From contig CACIIL010000010.1 of NCBI GenBank assembly GCA_902586695.1, positions 1 through 39,446 of the forward strand: a DNA stretch of 39,446 nucleotides, read 5' to 3'. The notes beneath the pieces are model-generated. The model made no database searches. It worked only from the letters and a program-made list of their open reading frames with translations, and was not told where the DNA came from. Positions within the stretch are counted from its first letter, which is position 1. Every line of letters begins with the position of its first letter. This document shows positions 8,034-16,512 of the stretch, piece by piece. The translations under genes were made by a program, and so were the position numbers. The DNA is from an uncultured Alphaproteobacteria bacterium. Lineage in GTDB: Bacteria > Pseudomonadota > Alphaproteobacteria > HIMB59 > GCA-002718135.

Positions 8034-10587
8034 AATTAAAATAAATTCCTCAAATCTATCTCCTTATATAAATAAAAAAAAATTACGATGGGCTATAAAT
8101 TTTTTTAAAAGTAAATTAAATAAAAATTCTTTATATAAAAATAAAAAAATTGAATGTATTTTAATTGATTACAACTCTAAAAAATTAGAAAAATATCAAA
8201 ATATATATATTGAAAATACAATTGAGGAGAGTTTTTTAATCAATCCAATTAAAAAAGACTTTAGTAAAATTATTTTATATGGATTTGATACTAGGGGTCT
8301 AATTTATGCAATAACTGAAATAGTTGATAGAATTGAAAATAGAAAAGAAAAGAAAATAAATTTTAAAAAAATTTTTCACAAAACATATGAGTCTCCTAAA
8401 GCTAAAATTAGAAGTATTTCAAAATGTTTTGAAAGTGATATTGAGGATCTAAAATGGTTTTATAATAAAACTATGTGGAGAGAATATTTAGATATGTTAA
8501 TTACTAACCGTTATAATCGATTCAGTCTTACTCTTGGAATGCAATATAACTATCCATATGGAAATGAATTTATTAAAGATGTATATTTTTATTTAGCATA
8601 CCCATTTTTAGTAAAACCTCAAGGTTATAAAATTTATGCTGAAGGTATAAATAAAAAAACAAGAGATAAAAATTTAAAAATGTTGAAATTCATTAGTGAT
8701 GAAACTTCAAAGAGAGGACTAGATTTTCAATTAGCAATATGGACTCAACGATATGATTTTAATAATGTACCAAATGCAAATTACCAAATAAAAAAAGTCC
8801 CAAAAAATTATGCTGAATACTGTAGAGATTCTTTAAAAACTATACTTAATAGTTGCCCAAGTATAAGTGGCATAACTCTTAGAGTTCATGTTGAATGTGG
8901 AATACCAGAAAAAGATTATAATTTTTGGAAAATATATTTTAATTCTATAAAAAAAATAAGAAGAAATATAAATCTAGATTTGCATGCAAAAGGTATAGAC
9001 AATAAATTAATTAATCTTGCTCTTAATGTAACACCAAACGTTACTGTATCACCTAAATACATAGCTGAACACATGGGACTGCCCTATCATCAAACCTCAA
9101 TTAGAAAACAAGAAATGCCTCCAAAAGGTAAAATAGATAAAAAATGGATATTTAGTGAAGGAGAAAGAAAGTTTCTAAGATACAGTTATGGGGACTTACT
9201 AACTAATAAAAGAAAATATGGTATTTTATTTCGAATTTGGCCTGGTACACAAAGAATATTAATTTGGGGAGATCCAGACTTAGCTAGAGGATATGGTCAA
9301 CACTCAACTTTTTGTAATTCATTAGGAGTAGAACTATGTGAACCACTATCTTTTAAAGGAAGGATGGGAACAGGTATAAAGAATGGAAGATTTAATTACT
9401 CTGAAAAAAAATTAAGAACAAAATATGATTGGCAAAAGTATATTTATACATATAAAGTTTGGGGAAGGTGCGTATATAATTATGATACAAATGATGATAA
9501 TTATGCAAGATATTTCAGAAAAATTTTTGGCAGAGTATCAGAAGATTTAATTAATGCACTATCATATGCTAGCAAAATATTACCTTTCTTTACATTAGTT
9601 CATGGAGTTTCTGCATCTAACAATTCATATTGGCCTGAAATATATGAAAATATGAGTACTGTAGAAAAAGCACCGAACCTTCCTTATAGTTATGATCTAC
9701 ATAAACCTAGTAGATTTGGAATGGCTACTAGTCAAGATCCTCAATTAATTATGTCACCTTTTGATTTGGCAAATTGTATCTATAAAAACAGTGTTATCAA
9801 AAAGTATTCTCCAATAACAATGTCTAATTGGTTAAAAGAATATTCATTAAAATCTAATAAATTTTTATTAAAAGCTTTTAAAAAAAAAATAAATTTAAAT
9901 TCACAAGAATTTAAAAGATTAGAAATTGATATAAAAATATTATCATCTTTAGGATTTTTTTTTTCTTATAAAATTAGATCATCTTGTTATTGGGAATTAT
10001 ATATAAAAACAAAAAATCAAAATATAGGAAAAAGTGCATTAAAATTTTATAACATGGCATATGATGCTTGGTATACTGCTGCAAATATTTCAAAAAAATA
10101 TTATTTTGATGACCTGACATATGGACCACAAAGTTGGCTTAGAGGCAGATGGGATGATAGATTACCGGCTATAAAAGAAGATATTATTAAAATGAAAAAT
10201 ATTTTAAATAAAAACAAATATAAAAGATTTTTTTTTAGAAATTTGAATAAAATTAAAAATTGGAAGAATAATCAACAATTTAAGACTAAACACATTATTA
10301 ATATTAAAAATAATGGAAATATAGAAATTTATTTAGATTACAAAAAAAGAGCTAATAAAAAATTGTATGTAAATTTTCGAAATGTAAATCAATCTTACAA
10401 ATGGAGGAAAAGTAATTTAATATTAAAAAATAATCAATACTTTGGAAAAATTTTAAAAAAAAATATTAGTAGTAAATTTCCTATTCAATATTATTTTGAG
10501 TTAATTGATAATAATATTTCATTTTTTTGTCCAGGTATTAACAAAAATCTATCAAACCAGCCTTATTATATTATTAATAATGATTAA
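8020..10587 (+). CDS. Large glycoside-hydrolase-like protein of an uncharacterised family (GH67/GH20-like N-terminal domain plus TIM barrel)
   Basis: This 855-residue protein has no signal peptide. The N-terminal ~120 residues end in ILYGFDTRGLIYAITEIVD, the arrangement of the alpha/beta domain before the barrel in GH67 alpha-glucuronidases and GH20 enzymes. A barrel-like core follows with NRYNRFSLTLGMQYNYPYG, GLDFQLAIWTQRYDF, GITLRVHVECGIPE (candidate catalytic region), LDLHAKGID, AEHMGLPYH and FRIWPGTQRILIWGDP. The C-terminal ~130 residues are beta-rich. I recall homologues in Rhizobiales and other alphaproteobacteria annotated only as hypothetical. The substrate is unknown; a role in cytoplasmic breakdown of an imported acidic or modified glycoside is inference. 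The ATG lies inside the end of the SOUL gene. Confidence 0.6.
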   Translation: MREDRIKINSSNLSPYINKKKLRWAINFFKSKLNKNSLYKNKKIECILIDYNSKKLEKYQNIYIENTIEESFLINPIKKDFSKIILYGFDTRGLIYAITEIVDRIENRKEKKINFKKIFHKTYESPKAKIRSISKCFESDIEDLKWFYNKTMWREYLDMLITNRYNRFSLTLGMQYNYPYGNEFIKDVYFYLAYPFLVKPQGYKIYAEGINKKTRDKNLKMLKFISDETSKRGLDFQLAIWTQRYDFNNVPNANYQIKKVPKNYAEYCRDSLKTILNSCPSISGITLRVHVECGIPEKDYNFWKIYFNSIKKIRRNINLDLHAKGIDNKLINLALNVTPNVTVSPKYIAEHMGLPYHQTSIRKQEMPPKGKIDKKWIFSEGERKFLRYSYGDLLTNKRKYGILFRIWPGTQRILIWGDPDLARGYGQHSTFCNSLGVELCEPLSFKGRMGTGIKNGRFNYSEKKLRTKYDWQKYIYTYKVWGRCVYNYDTNDDNYARYFRKIFGRVSEDLINALSYASKILPFFTLVHGVSASNNSYWPEIYENMSTVEKAPNLPYSYDLHKPSRFGMATSQDPQLIMSPFDLANCIYKNSVIKKYSPITMSNWLKEYSLKSNKFLLKAFKKKINLNSQEFKRLEIDIKILSSLGFFFSYKIRSSCYWELYIKTKNQNIGKSALKFYNMAYDAWYTAANISKKYYFDDLTYGPQSWLRGRWDDRLPAIKEDIIKMKNILNKNKYKRFFFRNLNKIKNWKNNQQFKTKHIINIKNNGNIEIYLDYKKRANKKLYVNFRNVNQSYKWRKSNLILKNNQYFGKILKKNISSKFPIQYYFELIDNNISFFCPGINKNLSNQPYYIINND

Positions 10588-10656
10588 TATTTCCTTATTA
10601 TTTTCATATTTATAAAATAGTGTGTTTTTTTTAAAAAATATTATTATAACTAATAA

Positions 10657-11151
10657 ATGATTAAAATAATTACAATAATAACAATCTTTTTTTTATATTC
10701 CTGTTCCAATACTTCGCCAACGACAGTAAAAACTTCAGATACTCAGAAAGTTCTAGCTATAGAATACGGTGTAATTAAATCATCCTCTCCTGTTAAAATA
10801 AAAGGTGAATCTAACTGGATAGGTGCAACTGCAGGAGGAATGATTGGTGGTTTGTTGGGAACTCAAGTTTGTGGTGAAGAAGAAATTATAGGAACAAAAT
10901 GCCAAGATATAGCTGTTATTTTTGGAACATTAGGTGGTGTGGCAGCAGGAACTGTTATTCAAGCAACCCTTGGTAATCATAATGGTTTTCAATATATTAT
11001 AAATATTGATGAGTGTAGTGAAAGTATTAGTTCATGCCAAACTAATCAAGATAAAGCATTTGTTCAGGGTGACAAAGAATCTATTACCATAGGTCAAAGA
11101 GTGGTAATAATTTATGGAAATAACATAAGAGTAATTCCTTATGAAGGTTAA
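10657..11151 (+). CDS. SlyB/Pcp-like outer-membrane lipoprotein with glycine-zipper segment
   Basis: The 164-residue product has a lipoprotein signal peptide with the lipobox LYSC (Cys16). The mature part resembles SlyB/Pcp17: ..VLAIEYGVIKSSSPVKI.., then a Gly-zipper hydrophobic stretch (GATAGGMIGGLLG and later FGTLGGVAAGTVIQATLG) interrupted by a Cys-containing loop (QVCGEEEIIGTKCQD), and a C-terminal beta part ending GQRVVIIYGNNIRVIPYE. SlyB proteins sit in the outer membrane and stabilise it under stress. The two loop cysteines are an addition relative to the SlyB I remember and could form a disulfide. It overlaps the next gene by 11 nt. Confidence 0.75.
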   Translation: MIKIITIITIFFLYSCSNTSPTTVKTSDTQKVLAIEYGVIKSSSPVKIKGESNWIGATAGGMIGGLLGTQVCGEEEIIGTKCQDIAVIFGTLGGVAAGTVIQATLGNHNGFQYIINIDECSESISSCQTNQDKAFVQGDKESITIGQRVVIIYGNNIRVIPYEG

Positions 11152-11995
11152 TATATTTATTTTTTTTTTAATTTTTTTCTTTTTTAATCCTTTAAAAGCA
11201 GAATTAATTTTTGAAAATGAATTTCCCAATAATATTCAAGGAATTTGGAGTCCAGATTGTGAATCGGAACTTCAAGTACATATTATTGGTAAAAATAGTA
11301 GTCTTTGGATTGATGAAGATTATGTGGGTTTGAATATGTCTAAAACTTCTGAAGTTCAGGGTTGGACTGCATACAAATGGGGTGAATTAGATGGTTCTTA
11401 TTATTATTTTTTAAAAAAAAATACTCAAAATCAATTAATGGAACTATCTCCTCCTGATGAATGGGATGGAATAGACTACTCTTTTCTGAATTCTAATGAT
11501 TTTAGTGTTTATGAAGAATGTAAATTTGTTCCAAGTATATATCAAATTATTTATGGTGAAATTGTTAGTTTGATGAATTCAAATCTTATTGAAACTTGCA
11601 CCAATGATTCAAAGCAACAAGAATGTATAAATGAAACATTTGATTTTTTAGATGTATCATCAGATGAAGAATTATCCATTGCGGAACTTACACGAGCTGC
11701 AAGAATTTTAATTTATTTTACATTTATAGATAAAAGAGTTGGAGAGGACAGAGATATAGGGTTTGTAACTTACACAACTACTTCATTATTTTTTCCTGCA
11801 ATTTCTAAAATATTAATTGGTAATTATGATTATGATAACTCAAATACATTATCTTTGAAAGAAATATACACTGACAGAGTAGCAACACTTGATTATCAAA
11901 ATTTATTTAAAGATAATATTAAAGGTTTAGATCCAAGCGAATTAAAAAGATTAATTGAAAATCTTGATTTTTTAAAGTCTATTTTAATAAATTAA
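11141..11995 (+). CDS. Secreted protein with EF-hand-like calcium-binding loops
   Basis: The 284-residue product has a strongly hydrophobic signal peptide (MKVNIFIFFLIFFFF..) ending near residue 20 (PLKAE). The middle contains GIWSPDC and a compact beta-rich region. The C-terminal half has two acidic segments like EF-hand loops: DVSSDEELSIAEL (about residues 171-183) and DYDNSNTLSLKEIY (about 230-243), each Asp-rich with a Glu near position 12. This suggests periplasmic or envelope calcium binding. The start overlaps the SlyB-like gene by 11 nt, so the pair likely works together. Its stop region overlaps the convergent enolase-superfamily gene by 17 nt. No full-length family is recognised. 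Confidence 0.6.
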   Translation: MKVNIFIFFLIFFFFNPLKAELIFENEFPNNIQGIWSPDCESELQVHIIGKNSSLWIDEDYVGLNMSKTSEVQGWTAYKWGELDGSYYYFLKKNTQNQLMELSPPDEWDGIDYSFLNSNDFSVYEECKFVPSIYQIIYGEIVSLMNSNLIETCTNDSKQQECINETFDFLDVSSDEELSIAELTRAARILIYFTFIDKRVGEDRDIGFVTYTTTSLFFPAISKILIGNYDYDNSNTLSLKEIYTDRVATLDYQNLFKDNIKGLDPSELKRLIENLDFLKSILIN

Positions 11996-13100
11996 CTAAA
12001 TATTTACCTATTAAATTTTTATTTAAAGTAAATCCAATTCCAGGTAATTGATTAAGATTAAGTATGCCATTAGATATGCTTAATTTTTCTTTAAATAATG
12101 AGTCTCTTAATGGGTTAGGGTTTAAATCAGTTTCTAATAGTCCATTTTTATTAATAGCACTCATTAAATGAGCAGAAGTTATCATACCTACAGCGCTACC
12201 TAAAAAATGTAAATATAATTTATTATTTATATTTGAATTAAAATTTTTAACAATAAAAGACAAACCACCGTATTTAGTAATATCAGGTTGAATAAATTTT
12301 ATTTTTCTATTTTTTAAAAAATTAATAAATTTTTTTTCATTTGAAATATTTTCTCCAAGTGCAATAGAAATTTTACTTGAATTTATCAATTCTAAATAAT
12401 CACGATCTTTTGTTAAAGCAGAAACTGGTTCTTCAATCCAATATATTGGAAATTTTTGTAAAATTTTTAAATATTTTTTTGCATTATTTATATCCCAACC
12501 TTGATTAACATCAAACATAAGGCTTTCATTTTTATTACAAAAAAGAATTACTTTTTTTATTAAATTTAGGTCTAAGTTATTATTAAAACCTATTTTAATT
12601 TTAAATGATTTAATTCCTAATTTCCTAGCCTTTTCTATACTTTTTGTAGCTTCATCTGGATTTATACCACTAGCATATAAACCAATTTTATTTGTAGCTT
12701 TGTCGTTAATTAATTTATTCAAAGGTTTTTTTTTATTTTTTGAAAATAAATCCCATAAAGCGCAATTGAATCCTGCCAATATTGAATCATAAGAACCAAG
12801 ATCATTTGATTGAACAAATATAGACTTTAGATCTAAAAAAATTTTATAAATATCAGAAGGATCATAAATATTAGTATTCTTAATCTTATTTACGAATATA
12901 TTTTTTAATAAATTAAATTTATATAAAGCACCATCACTAGGAAAATTACACCAAATTTCACCTAATCCTATGTTATTATATTTATCTTTTAGCTCTATTA
13001 TTAATGCAGGTCTTTTTTTCATCACTCCAAAAGAGGTATAAACATATTTCTTTAGTTTATATTCAAGATGATAAATTTTGATTTTATTTATTCTAATCAA
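11979..13100 (-). CDS. Enolase-superfamily (mandelate racemase/muconate-lactonizing type) enzyme
   Basis: The 373-residue protein has the superfamily capping domain (residues 1-125) and barrel. Catalytic elements are in order: the KxK base pair in FKIKIGF, metal ligands in LMFDVNQGW (Asp), YWIEEPVS (Glu) and ALGENIS (Glu), then QPDITKYGG and YLHFLGSAVGM, which supply the Asp/His side of the mandelate-racemase subgroup. It could be a sugar-acid dehydratase or racemase; the substrate cannot be read from sequence. It is the last gene of the minus-strand operon. The only in-frame start near the expected N-terminus is a TTG at 13100, overlapping the reductase stop by 8 nt, which suggests low, coupled translation. 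Its position implies a side branch of the same sugar pathway. Confidence 0.82.
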   Translation of the reverse strand: MIRINKIKIYHLEYKLKKYVYTSFGVMKKRPALIIELKDKYNNIGLGEIWCNFPSDGALYKFNLLKNIFVNKIKNTNIYDPSDIYKIFLDLKSIFVQSNDLGSYDSILAGFNCALWDLFSKNKKKPLNKLINDKATNKIGLYASGINPDEATKSIEKARKLGIKSFKIKIGFNNNLDLNLIKKVILFCNKNESLMFDVNQGWDINNAKKYLKILQKFPIYWIEEPVSALTKDRDYLELINSSKISIALGENISNEKKFINFLKNRKIKFIQPDITKYGGLSFIVKNFNSNINNKLYLHFLGSAVGMITSAHLMSAINKNGLLETDLNPNPLRDSLFKEKLSISNGILNLNQLPGIGFTLNKNLIGKYLVNLLK

Positions 13101-13980
13101 GATCGTTAATTTCTTTTATGTAATTAAACATAGAGGTCCAATCTAAATCTTTATAAGAAGTTTTATCTGCATCTTCGTACACTTTTAAAGCAGTTTTTCC
13201 TGTATTTAAGTTAATTCCATCCAATGAACCTTGTTCAAGTGCGAGTTTAAGATCTTTTAATGCTAGGCTATTTTTAAATCCTGGAGAAACATCATTTTTA
13301 AGAACTTTTATTGGATAACTAACATTTAAATGTCCTTTACCTGCTGCTGTAGTTGTAAGTAGATTTATTGCTAAATCTAAATCTATGCCAGATTTTTTAA
13401 CTAATGATAGAGTTTCAGCAGTAACTATATTTGAAACTATTGACATATAATTATTGATAATTTTCATCTTGCTTCCTGAGCCACTTTTACCACAATACAC
13501 AACATCACTACCCATAGTTTCAAGTAATGGCTTTATAATTTCAAACTTATCTTTATCACCTCCCACTAAAATTAATAGAGTTCCATCAATTGCATTACTT
13601 ACTAATCGAGCTACTGGAGCATCATACATAAGAATATTATGCTTTTTAAATTCTTTGTTTATATCAATAGAATCAGTAGGTAAAATTGTACTCATATCAA
13701 TATAAATATAATCTTTCATATCCTGTTTTAACAAACCATTATCACTTAAACATACTTCTTTAACATTATTTCCATTTGGTAACATTGTGATTATGTAATC
13801 TCTATCATTTAAAAGATCTTTTAATGAAGTGCAATGAATGGCTCCTAAGTCTGTTAATTTAGTTATATTATCATCTTGAACATATGGATCATAAAAATTT
13901 AAATCATTACCTTTAGAAATTATGTTTGTTGCCATGGGACATCCCATTGTTCCAACTCCAATAAAACCAACTTTACTCAT
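13093..13980 (-). CDS. YihU-like 3-sulfolactaldehyde reductase (beta-hydroxyacid dehydrogenase family)
   Basis: The 295-residue protein starts with the NAD-binding motif GFIGVGTMGCPMA. Along its length it follows E. coli YihU unusually closely as I remember it: IITMLPNG, YIDMSTI, DAPVARLVSNAIDGTLLIL, KIINNYMSI, TTAAGKGH and LALKDLKLALE. The key change from tartronate-semialdehyde and hydroxyisobutyrate reductases is Arg125 in place of the PVSGG glycines, matching YihU Arg123. Lys173 aligns with catalytic Lys171 and Ser180 with Ser178. These residues are linked to sulfonate recognition in YihU. It would reduce sulfolactaldehyde to 2,3-dihydroxypropane-1-sulfonate. An AAGGAG ribosome-binding site (13987-13992) precedes the ATG. 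A broader family with an APVAR-type motif exists, so another acidic aldehyde is possible. Confidence 0.62.
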   Translation of the reverse strand: MSKVGFIGVGTMGCPMATNIISKGNDLNFYDPYVQDDNITKLTDLGAIHCTSLKDLLNDRDYIITMLPNGNNVKEVCLSDNGLLKQDMKDYIYIDMSTILPTDSIDINKEFKKHNILMYDAPVARLVSNAIDGTLLILVGGDKDKFEIIKPLLETMGSDVVYCGKSGSGSKMKIINNYMSIVSNIVTAETLSLVKKSGIDLDLAINLLTTTAAGKGHLNVSYPIKVLKNDVSPGFKNSLALKDLKLALEQGSLDGINLNTGKTALKVYEDADKTSYKDLDWTSMFNYIKEINDLD

Positions 13981-13995
13981 TTTTTGCTCCTTTAA

Positions 13996-14922
13996 TTAAA
14001 TTACAGAAATTAATTTAGTTATTCTATTTTTACCTTCATTTTTAATCCAGTTAATAAACATTTCCTGATCTGAATTTGCAAAAATATCAATTGCATCATA
14101 CCAAATTGCCCTTCCACATAAAAAACCCAAAAAGTTTATACCAGAAGACTTGGCTAAAGACAGTGATTTGTAAAAATTATTAAAATTCATACCGGCACTT
14201 AGAAAAACGAATGGAGTGGAGAAGTCCATAAATGTATCTTTTAATAATTTTTCACAATCTTTAAATGAATACCGATTGTAAGAATCATCGTTATCAAAAC
14301 CTTTTACTTCAAATTCATTAAATGGAAATTCAATTTTAATAATATCTATAGAATATTTTAGTTTAGAAAATTCTTTGTAAAAATAAGATACATGTTGAGG
14401 TTTTCTTTTATAAAATTCTTCAATATTGTAACCTAATGAATCATCAAAATATAAAAGTGGTTCAAATAAAAAAGGTAAGTTGTAATTCTTGCAAATTTCA
14501 CTAACTTTTATAATTAATAATTTCTTTTTTTCATTAATAAATCTGTTTGAGTCTGGATTATAATACATAAAAAACTTTAAAGCTCCGAAATTATTCAAAA
14601 GATGATCAAAATTTTTAGTTGGAAGTTTTGTAATTTTTTCTAGATTTTCTATATTGTAGGCATCATCTTCATATGCTATTATTTTTTGAGTTTCTAAGTT
14701 TTTATAAATAGTATCATTTATATAAGTATCATAATCAAATAAAATAGAAGATACATAATCGGATAAATTACTTATAATATATTTTTTAAAATTAAAATAA
14801 TCTTCAGTTAAAAAATTCTTTTTTTTATTTTTTATTAAATTTTTAAGACTTGTTCCTTGATCTATAGCTAAAGCACAAAACTTATTATTTTTAAGTAAAT
14901 GTTCAATATTCTTATTTTTCAT
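13996..14922 (-). CDS. LacD/YihT-type class I aldolase (candidate sulfofructose or sulfofructose-1-phosphate aldolase)
   Basis: The family includes tagatose-1,6-bisphosphate aldolase and YihT, the sulfofructose-1-phosphate aldolase. Matching regions with YihT are CALAIDQGTSLK (YihT AMLAVDQREAM), SSILFDYD, ALKFFMYYNPD, FLFEPLLY, SIDIIKIEFPF with the Schiff-base lysine (Lys196; YihT Lys193), VFLSAGM and FLGFLCGRAIW. Start at 14922 gives 308 residues, close to YihT's 292. The upstream frame to 14958 is rejected because the 14922 ATG overlaps the DhaK stop as ATGA, a typical coupling signal. It probably splits a ketose (or ketose phosphate) into dihydroxyacetone (phosphate) plus a C3 aldehyde. 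The sequence is divergent and the phosphorylation state of its substrate is open. Confidence 0.72.
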   Translation of the reverse strand: MKNKNIEHLLKNNKFCALAIDQGTSLKNLIKNKKKNFLTEDYFNFKKYIISNLSDYVSSILFDYDTYINDTIYKNLETQKIIAYEDDAYNIENLEKITKLPTKNFDHLLNNFGALKFFMYYNPDSNRFINEKKKLLIIKVSEICKNYNLPFLFEPLLYFDDSLGYNIEEFYKRKPQHVSYFYKEFSKLKYSIDIIKIEFPFNEFEVKGFDNDDSYNRYSFKDCEKLLKDTFMDFSTPFVFLSAGMNFNNFYKSLSLAKSSGINFLGFLCGRAIWYDAIDIFANSDQEMFINWIKNEGKNRITKLISVI

Positions 14923-15917
14923 AAATGAAAATAAGGTGCAGAAGTTTTTTGAGACCAAAGATTTCTCATTTCTTCTGTTGACTTTAAAAGTGAAATAGAA
15001 AAACCCGCACTTTCTTGAGTTGTAATGTACTCATTTACTAAAGGTTTATAGGTTTTGATATTATATTTTGTTAAATATTCTTCTAAATCATTATAAATTA
15101 TTAATAATTCCATTAATGTTGTTGCGCCAGAACCATTTACAAATGGTATTAAAATATCACCATTAGAATATGAAAAGTCATCAAATATTTTATCTAACAT
15201 TGTTGAGACAATTTTTCTTGAATTATCAATTTTTTGTCTACCATAACCAGATTCTCCATGCACTCCCATTCCAATAAAAATTTCATCGTCGGCAATTTCA
15301 AAAATTTTTTTTCCACTAATTGGTGATACTCCTGGACTGATAGCTACAGATAAGGTTCTAGTATTATCTCGTACTATTTCTCCCATCCTTATTAAAGATT
15401 CAAGGTCTCCACTATTTTCAGATAGGGCGCCCAAAATCTTATATATAAAAGTGGTTCCTGCCCCTCCTCTTCTTTCATTTTCTTTACCCTTTGGGGCAGA
15501 GGCAATGTCATCATACATTATTAAAGCTTTAGCATTGATATTTTCATCTTCTGCTAATTCAATAGCCATTTCACCATTCATCACATCACCTGCGTGATTA
15601 GAAATTAATAAAAGAATTCCTGGATGTGATTTAAATAATTTAATTCCTTCAAGAATTAAATCACCGGATGGTGCTGAAAAAATATCACCTACCACATTTG
15701 CATCCAATAACCCTTCACCAATCCAACCTAAAGCAATTGGTTCATGTCCAGAACCATTTCCAATTAAAAGAGGAATTTTACTTACATTTTTTGGATTTTT
15801 TCTAATTATTAATCTTTTATTTGGCTCAAAAAATTTAACTTTGTCATAATGGGCTTTGACATAACCATTTAGCATATCATTAACTATGTTTTCTTTTAAA
15901 TTAATTATTTTTTTCAT
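14919..15917 (-). CDS. dhaK: Dihydroxyacetone kinase subunit DhaK
   Basis: The 332-residue protein matches DhaK through its substrate-binding sites: GNGSGHEPIALGWIG carries the His that hydrogen-bonds substrate (E. coli His56), NHAGDVMN carries the Asp (Asp109), and IGMGVHGESGYGR carries the His that binds dihydroxyacetone covalently (His218). The ERRGGAGTTFIYK segment is also typical. It would bind dihydroxyacetone or a similar short ketose for phosphorylation with DhaL. No DhaM/PTS subunit is present, so an ATP-using two-subunit kinase or a DhaM encoded elsewhere must be assumed. Erythrulose kinases belong to the same family. It overlaps dhaL by 17 nt and the aldolase gene by 4 nt. Confidence 0.88.
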   Translation of the reverse strand: MKKIINLKENIVNDMLNGYVKAHYDKVKFFEPNKRLIIRKNPKNVSKIPLLIGNGSGHEPIALGWIGEGLLDANVVGDIFSAPSGDLILEGIKLFKSHPGILLLISNHAGDVMNGEMAIELAEDENINAKALIMYDDIASAPKGKENERRGGAGTTFIYKILGALSENSGDLESLIRMGEIVRDNTRTLSVAISPGVSPISGKKIFEIADDEIFIGMGVHGESGYGRQKIDNSRKIVSTMLDKIFDDFSYSNGDILIPFVNGSGATTLMELLIIYNDLEEYLTKYNIKTYKPLVNEYITTQESAGFSISLLKSTEEMRNLWSQKTSAPYFHL

Positions 15918-16512
15918 TAAATATTTCTCTAAAAAATTCTTTTAAAATTATTGAGGTGGAAAAGGCTCCAGGATCAATTACACCTACTCCCTTTGTTTCA
16001 AGAAATTTTGCCCTGCCAACTTTTGCTTCCATATTCTTTGTATTTTGAAGTGATTTATCAATTGAAGAAAAAATCTCATCAATTAAAAAATCATCTTTAT
16101 TATTTATCTTATCATGTAAAGGATAATAAATATCTAAAATACTTTTATCCCCAATATTAACTTTTCCTCTTTTTTTAATTTTTTCAATAGTTGATGAAAA
16201 AATATTTAAAACAGATTTTTGAGTATTATTAATATTCAAATTAGCAACTTCTTTAATAAAGATTGTCATTAGAATACCTGATGCTCCACCCATAGATATT
16301 CTCATTAACTTAGAAACTTCGGACATAAAATCGACTACATTATTTATATCAATATTCTCGAAACTATTTACAACTTTGTCAAGACCTCTTAAAATAGTAG
16401 ATCCATGATCACCATCTCCAATTTGTTGGTCTAAATTATCAATTTCGTTGTATTTATCTTTAATTACTAAATATGATCTGTGTAACCAATTTTTATGAAA
16501 ATCAATCATCAT
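15901..16512 (-). CDS. dhaL: Dihydroxyacetone kinase nucleotide-binding subunit DhaL
   Basis: The 203-residue protein is a DhaL-type all-helical domain. The metal/nucleotide aspartates are in LDQQIGDGDHGSTILRG (Asp28, Asp33, Asp35), and SMGGASGILMTIF and DPGAFST are also conserved. It supplies the phosphoryl donor for DhaK. In PTS-type systems ADP stays bound and is rephosphorylated by DhaM, while in ATP-type kinases this domain exchanges ATP; the sequence does not settle which applies. Start: two consecutive ATGs at 16512, the first overlapping the preceding gene's stop (ATGA). Confidence 0.87.
   Translation of the reverse strand: MMIDFHKNWLHRSYLVIKDKYNEIDNLDQQIGDGDHGSTILRGLDKVVNSFENIDINNVVDFMSEVSKLMRISMGGASGILMTIFIKEVANLNINNTQKSVLNIFSSTIEKIKKRGKVNIGDKSILDIYYPLHDKINNKDDFLIDEIFSSIDKSLQNTKNMEAKVGRAKFLETKGVGVIDPGAFSTSIILKEFFREIFNEKNN

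Noticed and set aside
13454-13705. An 83-codon open frame opposite the reductase gene.
   Set aside because: It lies wholly inside a well-supported gene on the other strand and has no recognisable domain.
14922-14958. Extra N-terminal residues (MVSKNFCTLFSF) in the longest aldolase frame.
   Set aside because: They overlap the end of dhaK, while the 14922 ATG forms an ATGA junction and matches the family's N-terminus.
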